Notes: generated by a model from the letters alone, not told the origin. Numbered from the stretch's first letter, positions 24,226-36,959 are shown. The stretch: DNA of 64,000 bases from Druceiella hillmani (GCA_039881145.1 JAYKKI010000139.1:558001-622000); one strand, 5' to 3'. Numbers and translations are program-made.

Positions 24226-26728
24226 ACTAAAATATACTATCGCTTACAGAAGCAAGAACTTAACTAAAATTCCTAAACCATGCTCTTCTGTTGTAAATTA
24301 ATTAGAAATTCCCTTTTTAAGACTAAATTTCAATAATTTTATTCAATATTTCGAACCTATTTCATTTTTCCCAGTAAAAAACCACCAACGTAATCAAAAA
24401 ATAAATTTGTTAAATGGGATGGAATTTTTATAAAGGTAGTCACTTAAAAAATGAATGAAAAGGAAATCAAATTAATTTTTGTTATGCACTAATACATAAG
24501 GTAGACTCATTGCTACAGAAACAAACTTTCCAGTTAACCAAAGCCCCAAGTAATAAAATATGTATGTTGTGAAAGACTGCAACAGATTACGAACACAAAC
24601 GAAAAATAAGAAAAATTTATAACAGTAACAAGTATACTGGCAAGCTAAGAAAAAAATATGGAATTACTAATAACTAACAAAAAAAAACATAGTCATAATA
24701 CATAATATACACTGATAAGAACAAAGGTAAGGAATAGGATCTGGGAGGAAAAAACAGAGAGTGACGCATTTCGGATATCGGGGTTAAACTTATTCCAGTT
24801 TAGCAGCTTGAGTAACTAATATTTACAGTTCGCCAGCATGAGCTACTAACTCTTTTATCAAATTCAAATTCCTCATTCTTAATACAAGTTATTACTTTTC
24901 TGAAGGGTCCACGACCATATAAGTAATCGTTTGGCAAATCAAGGTTAGAAAGGGGCATCAGTGTATGTTTAGAGCTTGCTTCTTATATTAAACCAAAAAT
25001 AAATATTTCAGCTTTACAATTTATCACATAAAAATATCATTTTGATACATTAAATAATTGAATGTATTCTTAAAACAATTACTACATATTAGTGTACACT
25101 CAAAGTATTTTTAAACGAACTTAAATTTTTACAATGAAACGGCCCGAACTCTGGAAAGGGATTTAGCTAACTCTTTCTGCATTTTCCTCTGTTTCAGAAA
25201 AGGAAAATTTTTAACGTCTTCCACAAAATCTATTCCTTCATTGAATTTTGTACTCTTCCAATACATTTGATCTATGTTATGAACTAAGATATGGTACTTG
25301 CCATAATTGTATCTAAGCAATTTCAAATATCAGAAAAGGATTTGGTTTAGCTTTATTAAAAAAGATAGTTGAAAAGTTGTTTACCATATTACTAGTACAC
25401 AATTAGTCAATATTAATTTATTAATTAACCTTAATTGAACAAACAGTTACCTGTATATCTACTTACTATCGATGGCAATAAATTTAAAAAAATATATAGT
25501 TTTGTTTCTAAGAGAAAATATAATAAGCACTGCAAATATTAAATAGTGCCTAACATATACGTAGAATCGATCACATAAGCAGCTTCAGCCCTTAGCATGT
25601 AAATCATTAGTATACGATTTGATTAAGCAATTTTTTAACAGTATTATAATATTATAAATAATTAAGTTGATATGAGAGATTATACTTACGATAACTCTTA
25701 AGTTGACATCTCATGTACCGTTGATGCTAAGACAAAGATGATCAAATATATTTTATGTTAACACTGATCACCTTCCTATTAGTATTAATTTTTAAGACCA
25801 TTTATTTTTGTAATACATTAAAACATAATGGTCTATTTAACGACAAATTCTTAATAAACTAGACAAAATGCAAACGTCTCTATTATTGCAATTTAAAAAG
25901 CCACAACCTAAATGAAGTTCATTCAATTTTTGTAGCAGCAAGTAAGTCATGTCTTCAATCACCACTTCCGCTGCTCTATTATATTCATAGGTCAAGTTCT
26001 ATAGACAAGAAAAAACTAATTACAATTAAAAAAATTAAATTAATTACATAAAACAATATTTACTAAAATAAAAATTAAAACAGTGGTAACTTTATATGAT
26101 TGAATTAGTTCCATTTTTCAAGACAGAATAATTGAATAATTTTAATAAAATTAAATTATCGAACTTATCGTTTTACGGAACTGAAGAAATAAAATTTCCA
26201 TATATAAAATAGGAAAAATATTTCTTCATTACACATATAATCAACAACATAGATTCATACCTTATTTAATAAAATATCTCCACAAACATGCAAAAAAGGC
26301 AGATATGGAAAAATTTTAATTAAATAAATCTGTTAAAAATACATCAACGTATGTGGAATTTAAACCTTTCTTTTGAACTATTAGATTGTTAATCACTTAT
26401 TCCATCACGAACTTCAGAGACTTGAAATTTGGAGAACATATTTTTTTTGTAATCTATGGATGGCGTATGTTAAGAAAAGGATTCCAAAGTACTGCTCTGA
26501 GGAATATAAAATGTGGTAAATATATTTATTCATTTATTGTCGGTTGGCAAAAAGCAACGGCAAATTTTTAATCATTTCCATTTTAAAAGAATATTAACAA
26601 CACGAAAAAAATTAATTTCATCAAAGGCGAAATTTTTTATAACAGAGTAGTCACTTAATAATTATTAAAATGGCTACTCTGTAAATAATATATCTTTAAC
26701 AACTATCGTTGATCGTTGGATCGATCCA

Positions 26729-26820
26729 CATAATAGTTAACATAACGTTTTCAATTATCTTTGAAAAGATTAATCATTGCGTCCAAAACTTCTGTTGAAA
26801 ACGTTATGTTAACTATTATG
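26729..26820. repeat. Perfect 26-bp inverted repeat with 40-bp loop
   Basis: The 26 bases at 26729-26754 (beginning CATAATAGTTAACATAACG) are exactly the reverse complement of 26795-26820. A small palindrome TGGATCGATCCA abuts the left arm at 26718-26729. The structure resembles a miniature inverted-repeat element or an RNA hairpin. No clear target-site duplication is visible. Confidence 0.85.
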
Positions 26821-27874
26821 TACTTATTTTTGTTCACTTTTTTCAACAGCATCTACTATTCCTTGACCTTGGGATTGTTTACGTTTTAAATATTTGATTG
26901 ACAATTAGTAAAGATTTTTGTATTAAATTTTATGCAATGAAAATTACAAGAATATAATTGTTAGCTCATTCCAGACAAGATAGTTTAAAGTATTACATTG
27001 AAATTGTCTGACGATCTCACGACTTAATTAAACTGTTCCTTTAACTATATAATAAAAAGCAATTCTCCCCACGTAACTACAGTGCAGGCCAAAAGGAAAG
27101 GGATATAATTAAACAATGTTAACATACACGTAACGAGGAAAATTAATTATCAATTGAAGTAGGAGTACTCGTATTTCTATTCACCCATTTTCTTTTTAAA
27201 CCCTATTAACTAAGTACTCACAAATGATCGAGAAAATCTTTACCAAGATTCAAAGCCACTTCAATGAAAAATTTTCAGGGGCTTTTGAAGAAAGCCCATA
27301 CCATAATATATTTTATTCAGAATTAAATTCAAATGAAGTAGATTTCACATAAATAGCATATAGTTATAAAATAATTAGTACCGGGGGTTTTAAAGTGATA
27401 ATGTTTGTCAGGTTCACGAGTTATAAACGTTTTTATTAATAATTTTATGCAAATTTTAAACAATGTTCAATAAAAGGATATATATCTTGACAGTTCCTTT
27501 AAAGTAAAATTCTTGTGAAATAGTTGATTAAGATGTTGATAAAAATTTATACATTTATGTTTTCTTATTGTCTTTAATGAAATATTATACGGCTTAAAGT
27601 AAATAGGCTAATACAATTGCTATTACTTTATTAATTTAAAAATTTGTACTATTTAAAAGATGTAATCACTACCTGCTCTAATATGGCTATTGACTTGATG
27701 TTTAATTTCCGTTCATAAAGCAGTAAAGAAAAATATATTTATATTATTGGCTGTTTACTATATGTGTTTACAAATATGAAAAAAGTGTCATATTATACTT
27801 TAAAACATAATGGTTTCCAACCTCATACTATAGTATAATCATAGTTGAACATTTCGATCACCATCCCTTGTATA

Positions 27875-27920
27875 TATAACCACCAACTAAACCATTAATC
27901 CTGTTTAGTTGGTGGTTATA
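27875..27920. repeat. Perfect 18-bp hairpin with 10-base loop
   Basis: TATAACCACCAACTAAAC (27875-27892) is reverse-complemented exactly at 27903-27920 with the loop CATTAATCCT. It has the form of a strong intrinsic hairpin, but in an animal nuclear genome this is not a terminator. Its role is unknown. Confidence 0.85.
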
Positions 27921-29399
27921 ATTATGAGTACTTTTTATTCCAAAAATAATTGAAGATAATTCCGTATTCCTGGAACCGACAGTCATACAAATATCCTGAA
28001 AAGGTTTTGATCGCATTTTGGCTCTCGTCAATCTTCGGAATGAAAATGAAAAACAGAATCTTTCATTTAAGGTCAAACGCACGCTTGATATTTCCCATAA
28101 ATTTGCCACATAAATTAAAAAAAACGTAACTAAATTTGGTTATGCTATATTCAGAAAATTTCATCCATTAAATTAAGTTGTAAATTTGGTTGGGGAACAG
28201 GAAATTCGGAGAGTAATAACGCTTCGGGTATAAGTTCTATGTGCTATTTCCCAGTTATTATATTATAAAGTAATGTTTTTACCCAGTATTTTTTTAATAT
28301 ATTCTAGAGACACACCTTCCTTTTATTACATTAAGAATAACCATTACATTCAATATAAATATAAGTGTACACTTTGGTCCATTATTATTTTTCAAGAGTG
28401 TTTGCTAATTAATTATCTATTATTAATTATACGTTGTTAGATTATGGTAATTAAATATTTACGTAGTGTTCAGTAGAAGAAATTAAAAACGTCATGGAAG
28501 AGATCCAGTAAGAAATATTGATACTTATTACGCGTAGTGACTTTCTATCGGAGAAAATATAATATTCTTATATACAGGCGCAGTTAAGTACATAATATAG
28601 AATTAAACATTTACCGAGGCAGGTCATAGATAATATGTGCTATTAAAATTTAAATAACTAATTAACATATTATTGACTTAGTGAACCTAGTCAATGAATG
28701 ATTTTTTTTCTTTTTAACTATGAGGCTAAAAAATTTAAAATATTTACGTCGAAAATATGCACAAAATAATAAAATTATTTGTTAAGTTTTGACAGCTAAT
28801 TTAAATGTTTAAACATTGAGAATGTTACGTTAGTAGATTCATTCGTAACGTATAATATTATCTACTTTTGTCCTGAATATTGTATCGTAAATAAGACATA
28901 ATACAAAGATGAATTTACTTACTTAGTAAACCCTTTCTAAAACTACAGCTTACTTCCAACGCGTTGAGCAAACTATTAAGAAACAAATAAAACATTTCCA
29001 TATCAAACAAATAAAGTAAGTATAAACCTAAATTGAAAGTAGTGGAAATTATAAGATGGCTGTGCACCATTTAAATATTCCAAGATTTTAACGCTGAAAT
29101 CAAGTCATTGAACTTGATTTTGACGTATTTTTATTCTCACATTTTAAAATAACTACTTTTTGCTCATTCTTCAATAAACACGTGATATTACCTTTTTAGC
29201 TTATCTCGTTAAATTGGGCATAGTAATTAAAAAAAAAGATGAAGGTTTTAGAAACAATTTGTGACAAACTGATGGACTAATGAAGTTATATTCATGTTTC
29301 CTCGAGCGATTTCGATATCGCGTCGTAAAATTGGAAAAAATTCATAAACAGGATTTTTTAAATGTCTTTGTAATATTTTCTTGAATTAAGATTGGCATC

Positions 29400-29660
29400 C
29401 AAAATTCTAAAATGAACAGAGACGTCTATTCGAAACGACATGTGCAGACGTTCAGGCTAGTTACTGCTTACGTGCCTCTCACCTCACCGCACAGGCCACT
29501 CGTTAGGTTGACTCTCTATTTCCCTATGGATTTGTGCGCCACTGGCCGACTAAGTTATAAGTCTAGATATGACGCACTAGCCTTTGACGGCGCGACAAAC
29601 CGAGTGTACTGGCTATACCAATATATATACGCCATATGTATCCATTACATACATTCAAGT
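29400..29660 (+). repeat. G+C-richer island with open frame, sharing a motif with 32.83 kb
   Basis: A sharply bounded richer island holds an 84-codon frame (29412-29666) with no family motif that I recognise. Its right part contains GACGCACTAGCCTTTGACGG. The minus strand at 32829-32893 has the related ACGCGTATGGCCTTTGACGG. Both share the 12-mer GCCTTTGACGGC, a GCG cluster and a terminal TATAC. The pair therefore looks like two copies of one repeat end in opposite orientation, and the frame is probably not a gene. Confidence 0.45.
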
Positions 29661-29943
29661 ACATAAATAAATGTCAATGAGTCTATTCTCAACAGTCAAT
29701 TTTTTATTTATTATTCGTTTTTTATCATATTCTCCTTTCTATCTTATAATAGATACCAACATAATTACTTATTTTTGGAATCCTTTTAATGAGCTCTTTA
29801 CCATCATATTACATTAGATAAATTTTGATGTACATTTTTTTTTCATATCACCGATTAACATAATACTGGCATCGTTTGGATTTTATTGGTACGTCATATG
29901 TTACTTGGGATAATAAAGAGAGTTTAAGGTAATCAATAAAAAT

Positions 29944-30407
29944 ATTACGTACATGAATCTTAAATACATAATAATCCTTTTAATGTAGACGTATAGAACC
30001 AGACTGGTCTAATTAAATACATGACAATCCTTTTAGCGCAAACGTGTAAAAACCAGACTGGTCTAATTAAATACATGATAATCCTTTTCGCATAGATGTG
30101 TAAAAAACAGACGTGTCTAATTGAATACATGATAATCCTTTTCGCACAGATGTGTAAAAACCAGACTGGTCTAATTAAATACATGATAATCCTTATCGCA
30201 CAGATGTGTAAAAACCAGACTGGTTTAATTAAATACATGATAATCATTTTCGCACAGATGTGTAAAAACCAGACTGGTCTAATTAAATACATGACAATCC
30301 TTTTCGCACAGGTGTCTAAAAACCAGACTGGTCTAATTAAATAATTACGTACATGAATCTTAAATACATGAAAATCATTTTAGAGCAGACGTATAAAAAC
30401 CAAACCA
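29944..30407. repeat. 54-bp minisatellite, about eight copies
   Basis: Units begin ACATGATAATCCTTTTCGC and contain GTGTAAAAACCAGACTGGTC and TAATTAAAT. Starts lie at about 29966, 30019, 30073, 30127, 30181, 30235, 30289 and 30366, a period of 53-54 bp except for the last. The central copies are nearly identical and the outer ones diverged. The phrase ATTACGTACATGAATCTTAA occurs at both ends (29944 and about 30343), so the terminal unit was duplicated with flanking DNA. Because 54 is a multiple of three, both strands show long repetitive open frames. These are artefacts of the period and not proteins. Confidence 0.95.
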
Positions 30408-30540
30408 GCCTAACTAAAAATAAAAAGAGAAAGCAGTTTGGAATTTTAACACTTTATTATAGGTTCCGAAATCGCATGTTATGTTAGCATTAAAGGCGTT
30501 CGTAAATGGTTATATTTGTTTCATTACACTCAGCGATTCA

Positions 30541-30541
30541 C

Positions 30542-30606
<65 letters not shown>
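30541..30606. repeat. (TA)n microsatellite
   Basis: About 32 TA units. The Ile-Tyr repeat frame across it is spurious. Confidence 0.95.
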
Positions 30607-30608
<2 letters not shown>

Positions 30609-33600
30609 TATCGATATTAAAATATCATGTTACATGGATATCAATAAACATAAATATTTTTTTTTAACAACGTGTTGGCTTTAGGTTCAATACAACTGTG
30701 CAATTGAATTTAATTGCGTAGTTTGAAACGATTCATCCGTTGTTTTGTGAAAGATATTCGACTAATACAGTCATGTAATTGTTCAACATAGGTTATTATA
30801 AATAACAAAATTATAAACGATTTAGCAACTTTTCGATTAAAACAACAAAATTTAAATGTAAGTTTATAGGTTTTCTAGACAAGTATACAATAGATTTAAA
30901 TCCTTGGTATACCGCTGAACTCGACAAATGTCGGAATCTACTGGTAGACGGCGGCACTCGGTAAACAGATCGTGATACGCTAGTGTGCATATATAAAAAG
31001 CCAGACAGGAAAACAATGCTCACCTAAGGGGAAAATAACACCTTTTTTGCAGAATTGGTGGTATTGTAGAGTAATTGTTATCTCTTAGGTTTATAGTGAT
31101 AGCCTGTTATTTTTTGATTATTGTTTTTTATATTTTATTTTTTAAGTATGCGTCCTAAGTTAAAAAGAAAAAAAGAAACTTTTAGATTACCATGCATCCC
31201 ACAAAAAACCATTTATAACATAAAATAGAAATAATTACCTTTAAAATATTATTTTACATCGCATTATGTTGTATGAAATCTTTTATAGCAAATTAAAAAA
31301 AAGCGTGCAAAAGAAGTATAACTTAATAATTTTTTTAAATAATTTTTTTTTCTTTTTATGCATATTTTGCATAGTGGAAGACGTTATTTGTTTAGCTTTC
31401 GATATTTATAAGTTTGGAATGTTCATTTGTGTAATTCCGTTTCTTTACTCATTGAATATCAAGTAATTCAACAAATTCTTGAAATCCGATAATCCTGGTT
31501 CGATAAGTGATTCATTAGATAGCCTGAACTAACCAGTCATAAAGTATTACTTCATACCCTTGACATTACATATTCATATCTACCTTAGCTTTTGTAAGTC
31601 CAAAGAAGGGATACAGTTAGAGCGTAGTCCCAACCCTTCTATGTTACTTTTTACACATATTTATATAAATTTGCTTCAATCAACTTACGCCTAACGATAT
31701 TTATATCATGATCTGCACCACATGTCACTGTGGAATATGTCTTCAATAATGGATATATTTATGTACTTTATTATCAATACCTTGTGTTCTAATGCTACAA
31801 ACCAAAGAACGAATAAATCAAATTAGATAATTTCGTACAGCTAAAATTGATTGCAATAGAAATAAAATTACCTCTTAGGTTTGGCAAATGCTTTTTGGTA
31901 ATTTCCTCTAAACGATTTTGAAGGAAAAACAATTATTTAAAACATCGGCATTTTCCTGTTTAATAATTTAGAAAACACTTTCGCAAAATTACGATAGCAC
32001 ATCTTTCTTTTCTGAAATACTTTTATATTGGTGAACCTATTTATTTTACAAAGTAAATGGCAGTTGCTTGTACATTGGTACTTTTATAATTTTCACTTTT
32101 ACTTAAATAATTTTTATTTTCTTTTGCTTTTAAGGGTTATTTAAACCTTTTTTCTGCATTCTTTCGTTATTAAAATATTGATATCTCATTTTTATTTTCA
32201 ACCTTCATCACAAATATATTGAAAACCCTAACAACGTCTCCTTTCGTTACGGTGTGACTTTCAAAGTTTTTTGTCTTATTTCTCCTCAATTTGAAACTTC
32301 TTAGGTAATACTCGTTTTATCCCCGATTGTTCTGACCCCTTCTCTCCGCAGTCACTAAATGCTGACCAATAACATTGGATGATTATATCAGAGGAAATAT
32401 TCGGTATAACCAGTTAATAAATAAGCTGGTCTTCGTCTATCTTTCACTTCTTAAGTTGTATTAACTGATTAGTTTTTTATCATTTCCTTACCCTGTATAC
32501 TATTATAAAACCTATTTATTTTTTTTTTAAATATAAGGTTTTTAATTTAAATTAACTTTTATAATTGGATGTGTCTTTACGGAGATTATTATGGAAAACC
32601 AAATTTAGCTCTTCATATATCACTATGTATTATGGTAAAATTGAGAAAAGTAATACGGAATTGACTGACATATTGGAGACGTGAAGAGCAAACTAATGTT
32701 TTACAATGCAAAATATGTAAATAAATGTAGTTAATTATTAAGTCCAAATAATAGATATATTTAAAAATCTTATACATTTATTTGCCGAAATTATTTAATT
32801 ATTTTTATTTATTTACGTACTATATAATGTATACAGACCGGATCCCCGCGACGCGCCCAGCCGTCAAAGGCCATACGCGTTGTGATCTAACACATTAAAT
32901 ATGTTGGATAACTTAGGTGTTATTCTACATGGAATCAATTGTATTAATTGTCTTTTTTGTATTTAAAAGCTCTACTAAAATAAATGTGAATTAATGAAGG
33001 GATGTCACCGAACCTTCATAAAGCTCATAATGGAAGAATGTAAATTTGTCTTAAATTAACATTACCTATTAATAATAAACGAATTCAGCTAATTAGCAAC
33101 TCGACTATTTTTAATCTGTTATTTGATATATTATTTATAATTAAAATTAATTGGAACCAAAAAAATTACAAAGGTACTTTTAGAAAAAGATTAACTCAAA
33201 ATTTATCTGCTGTAGAAATGAAAACACCCTCTTAATGAAGGTTGTTCCATTATTGAAAAAACTGAGTAATATTCCCCGTGAGTGACTCTTTATGAGGCAA
33301 TATAAAATAAATAATTATTAAATGAAGCAAGCAGATTATATACTTTTACTTCTTATAGCCAATTACTAAATAGAAATGAGAAAGAGCTAACCCTAAATAC
33401 GTGAGAAATCGTTCTTATAGTTCTATAGTAATCGTTCTAGTAATTCAATAATTACAGAAATAATATAATGCAGTACTTATTTTCCGAAAGGCAATATTTA
33501 ATAAATAAACTGATAATTATTTTTAATAATTATGAACTTAATACGTGATAAAGAATATTTCTAACATTTTAAAACAAAGATTTTTAATATAATTTATTAT

Positions 33601-33700
33601 TATTTAGGTAGCATTGTGCATATTCTTTGAAGGTGACCATAGTACGGTGAACTATCCAGGCCTAGGAATACTCCATTTTACAAAGTACTTTCGTAATTAC
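30607..33700. other. AT-rich stretch without recognised gene
   Basis: No coding sequence is recognised. A short G+C-rich spot at 32829-32893 (GACCGGATCCCCGCGACGCG) is the partner of the motif at 29.56 kb. Open frames at 30811-31023 and 31266-31466 have no recognised content. Confidence 0.4.
32829..32893 (-). repeat. Partner of the 29.56-kb repeat end
   Basis: On the minus strand this reads ACGCGTATGGCCTTTGACGG, a G+C-rich run and a terminal TATAC, matching the order at about 29570-29620. It is the only CpG-dense spot in several kilobases. Confidence 0.45.
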
Positions 33701-33705
33701 ATTAC

Positions 33706-33853
33706 TCACAATTAAATGAAACTACGTGATGTAGTATTATTTCTACTTTCTTTAAGTTCTTTACCACGACATAGGTTTCGTTTTATCACAATATCTTCAG
33801 GTGGGCTATTAGCAAAGATCTTTGCAACATCATGTAGTTTCATTTAATTGTGA
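33706..33853 (-). repeat. Short repeat family copy 1, with inverted tails
   Basis: Read on the minus strand, the copy runs from ACCTGAAGATATTG (33802 downward) through GAAACCTATGTCGTGG and AAAGAAAGTAGAAATAATAC to the tail TAGTTTCATTTAATTGTGAG (about 33706). A second tail-only copy, CATGTAGTTTCATTTAATTG, lies on the plus strand at 33829-33848. The two tails thus form an inverted repeat of about 27 bp around the core. The same core and tail recur on the plus strand at 34.48-34.58 kb. Confidence 0.75.
33764..33804 (-). ncRNA. Hammerhead-ribozyme-like core
   Basis: On the minus strand the 41 bases contain, in order, CCAC, CTGAAGA, a 14-base middle segment, GAAA, C-CTAT-GT, C and GTGG. This matches the hammerhead plan: helix I CCAC/GTGG, the CUGANGA box, helix II, the GAAA box, a two-base-pair helix III AC/GU with a four-base loop, and C as the base before the cleavage point. 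Minimal hammerheads with a very short helix III are known from Penelope-like elements. Weak points are that helix II does not pair well in this copy and that the family has an extra base before helix II. Treat it as a candidate. Confidence 0.35.
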
Positions 33854-34439
33854 CTATTAATAACCAGTAAATAAGTTCTTGTTTCTTTAATTACTGGTTA
33901 ATATTCGTTTAGTAAATGGAACAATTTCTCGCAAACTTAAAGTATTTGCAGCTATGTATTGTAGAACTTATCAAATATTAACAGCTAGAAGTATATTCAT
34001 TCAGGTAGACTAGTAGATAGAGATATAATGAGAAAACTTTATAGCATTTTTTAAGTTTTATTCATTTAAAAATAATTACAGAAAAGTTAAAAATTCCTTT
34101 GTTTTTTCTAAAATATATCGTTTTAATCTATCATTATTTGAAAGCGATATTAATACCTGATAGTAAATTTCAGTGCTGAAATGTTTTTTTTCTTTTTCTA
34201 ATCTTCCATTTTTCTATAATATCGCACTAAATGGATTTATTTAAACTATTATTTTTATTTTGTTAATTACGCTTATTTCTACTAAATACTTGTAATAAAT
34301 AAAAATACCAGTCTAAAAGTTAAGAAAAAATATTGGATTAAAAAATACTTAACTCATTATATTCTTTTAAGTCTGAATTATCGCATAGTGCGATCTTCTA
34401 TATTAATTTTCGAAAAAATAATAAAAAATCTTATCGAAT

Positions 34440-34580
34440 GAGATTTTAGTATACGTCTACCAGATAGGTAGAGCTATAATGAAGATGTTGTAATACAACG
34501 AAACCTAGGTTGTTGTAAAGAAATTAAAGAAAGTAGAAATAATACTACATCACCTAGTTTCATTTAATTGTGAATAATGA
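34440..34580 (+). repeat. Short repeat family copy 2 (same core and tail)
   Basis: The order is AATGAAGAT, GTTGT-AAT-ACAAC (a perfect five-pair stem at 34487-34499), GAAACCTAGGTTGTTG, AAAGAAAGTAGAAATAATAC and the tail TAGTTTCATTTAATTGTGA. It is parallel to the minus-strand copy at 33.7-33.8 kb and about 85-90% similar by eye in the shared part. The first base of the CTGAAGA box is A here, which would inactivate a hammerhead. The upstream text CAGATAGGTAGAGCTATAAT resembles GTAGATAGAGATATAAT near 34013-34029. Confidence 0.7.
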
Positions 34581-36959
34581 ATTTCTACAAAATTAACGCC
34601 AAATATATTCAATAATTACATTACGTTGCAAAGATTTAATATAGATAAATGATGTCATGTTAAATTAAGCAGATTATCAATAAATAACTATTTACTCTCG
34701 TTTAATCTGGCTGTAACTGGCATGGACCAGAAAGCAATTGTCATTCGGTACTCATGGCATTTAACTAAATAATATGAAACTTATGTATTTATAAATTTAT
34801 TAAGGATAGCAATTAATTTAAAAAGCTACCTTTTCAAATTTAAAAATAAAGACGATTCTTCAATAAAAAATTGTATTTATTAGACAAATATTTTCTAAGC
34901 TAGATTAAAAATTTTAAGATGTTTTTTTAATAATACAATTTTAAAAATTCAGAGACCTATATATTCATAAATTTTGTTAGAAATAAAAAAAATCTATCCA
35001 AATACGGACGAATAATTTTACGAAATAAAATTTTTATAATATGAAAAGAGTATGTATAATTCGTGAATTTAATATAAAAAAAGTTGGGAAAATAAACGTA
35101 ATAAAATTGTGATTTCGGATTTGTATTAGGAAAAACTTTTGATATTAAGTGGGATACAAAATTTGGATTCAAAAAACATAGGAATAATGAATTGACGACA
35201 GAAATATTATAATTATGTACACAGAAATACTTAACAAATAAAATATAGGTCCACAGGACACTCTCGAATCGAATCCGGTATTTACTGAAAACTAACCCTC
35301 CCTGTCCATAAACTTTAAATACTCGAATAGGAGATCGAGTTGTTATAAAAATCTAATAATTCTAATAAAAAATGAAAATGTGGGTTTTAAATGTCTATCA
35401 AATTAGCTATTTAACTTTATTCCTATTATATAACCTAAATACTTTAATTATGCTTAAGTTCTCTAATGAAAAAAATATTATAGGGACGTAAATACTTCAA
35501 GACCCCCTAATGCTGTCGTGGTCGAGGTTTAAATAATCCGTTGAAGAAGTGTGTCTTATCAAAAAAGTTTCTACTTTCTGATATTTGGGAGAAATATCAT
35601 GGTAGCGAATAAAAATTAAGACTATCGTATACGTTACCGTTATCAAAATAATACCCAAAAGTTACCACGATCAGCAACCGCACTAGACGTCGAGATGAAA
35701 TAATATTTTGTAAATAGAAAACTCAAGTCTAATGTAGAGCTTTTGACCGCTTTTCTTATTAGCGAAAATGTATTTGACGTTAAGATCTTTATCTTAGGGT
35801 TTTGGAAGACACAAAGTCTTAGACTAGATTAATGGTCTCTGAAGTGCTTAAGCTGGTATGTGAATGACACATTTCATTTGGTAACTCAATGTAAGCTGCA
35901 TTGATTATAAGCTTCTTGTAGAGCTTATAGTCTAACTTATATTTGAAGGAAAGAAGAAATATATTTAATTACATTAAACTATTTGTAAGTAGTATTTTTA
36001 CAACTTTATTATAACATCGTGTCATAGTAATATCTTAAGAAAGGTTTAATATGAAAGGATACCGTGGGACCCCAATATCATGAAAATTATAATTTGAATT
36101 AAATTTACATTTATTTTAATGTTAAATGTAGTGGTAATTATTTAATTTTTTTGAATACCTTATAATTCTAGAAAATGACATTAAACTATACATGAAGTCT
36201 TGGCGCATATTACCCTCAGTACTAACATATTTTAAATGATAATTATCAGCAAGTCTTCAAACTTTCAAATGAAATAAATATAGAAAATTTCTATCAATAT
36301 AGGACAAACCAAAATTTTTTCCACTTTAAATTAGTTCTTCATTCGAAAATAAAGATGTATAAACCTATCAATTATGAGTACTAGCAGTAGAGAGTTCAAT
36401 ACACGCTTAGTTACAAATAACAGTCAGTATTCTAAACATCTTAAAATATTTACAAATAAAATTTAATATTATTTTTTACTTCGTTCATAGAGTAAAATCA
36501 TCGTGAATTCCCAAAAACTGCGAGAACTCAAGTCATCACTACACTTTATTCTCAAACTTTTGTACATATATTGGCTATATATTAGGCTTCAGAAAATATG
36601 ACCATATTTCCAAGTTCAGGTTACGTCTTAATCGGATGGAAATATGTGACATTTTCTCTTTCGACTGATAAACGTGCGTGTAACCTTAACGTTTTGTTGG
36701 ATAATACAGTCTGTTACAATATATTACAGTCTACCATTAACTGTGTTAATTCTCTTGTTTTGTTTAATAGAAAGAGATAACTCATCCATTAATAAATTCA
36801 ACAAATATATATGTAAATATGTCAGAGTCTTAATACAAAAAAAAACAATAATTACATTATCAGAACTTTTATGAAATACCCTTTTATCATTTAGGTTCTA
36901 CTATACAAAATCAATTTTTCCAATTTTATAAGTAGTGAAATAATTTCGACAACTATAAA
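34581..36959. other. AT-rich stretch without recognised gene
   Basis: No coding sequence is recognised. Part of 35470-35830 is slightly richer in G and C but has frequent stops in all frames that I followed. Confidence 0.4.

Larger units (their letters stand above)
22633..29400. other. Long AT-rich stretch without recognised gene
   Basis: Only hairpins (listed separately at 24178, 26729 and 27875) stand out. Small open frames at 25129-25326, 26386-26571 and 27858-28109 show no family motif, and the last is partly formed by one hairpin arm. A GGTTCAAATCG motif at about 23812 resembles a tRNA B-box but has no matching A-box or cloverleaf. Confidence 0.45.

Noticed and set aside
27858..28109. 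83-codon minus-strand frame
   Set aside because: Part of it is encoded by one hairpin arm, and I recognise no motif.
29960..30344. Long open frames on both strands (82 and 110 codons) with repeated 18-residue units
   Set aside because: They arise because the 54-bp minisatellite period is a multiple of three. Nothing suggests translation.
29944..30407. CRISPR-like array
   Set aside because: The units are contiguous 54-bp tandem copies without unique spacers, and the genome is eukaryotic.
30481..30684. Open frame with an Ile-Tyr repeat
   Set aside because: It is a translation of the (TA)n microsatellite.
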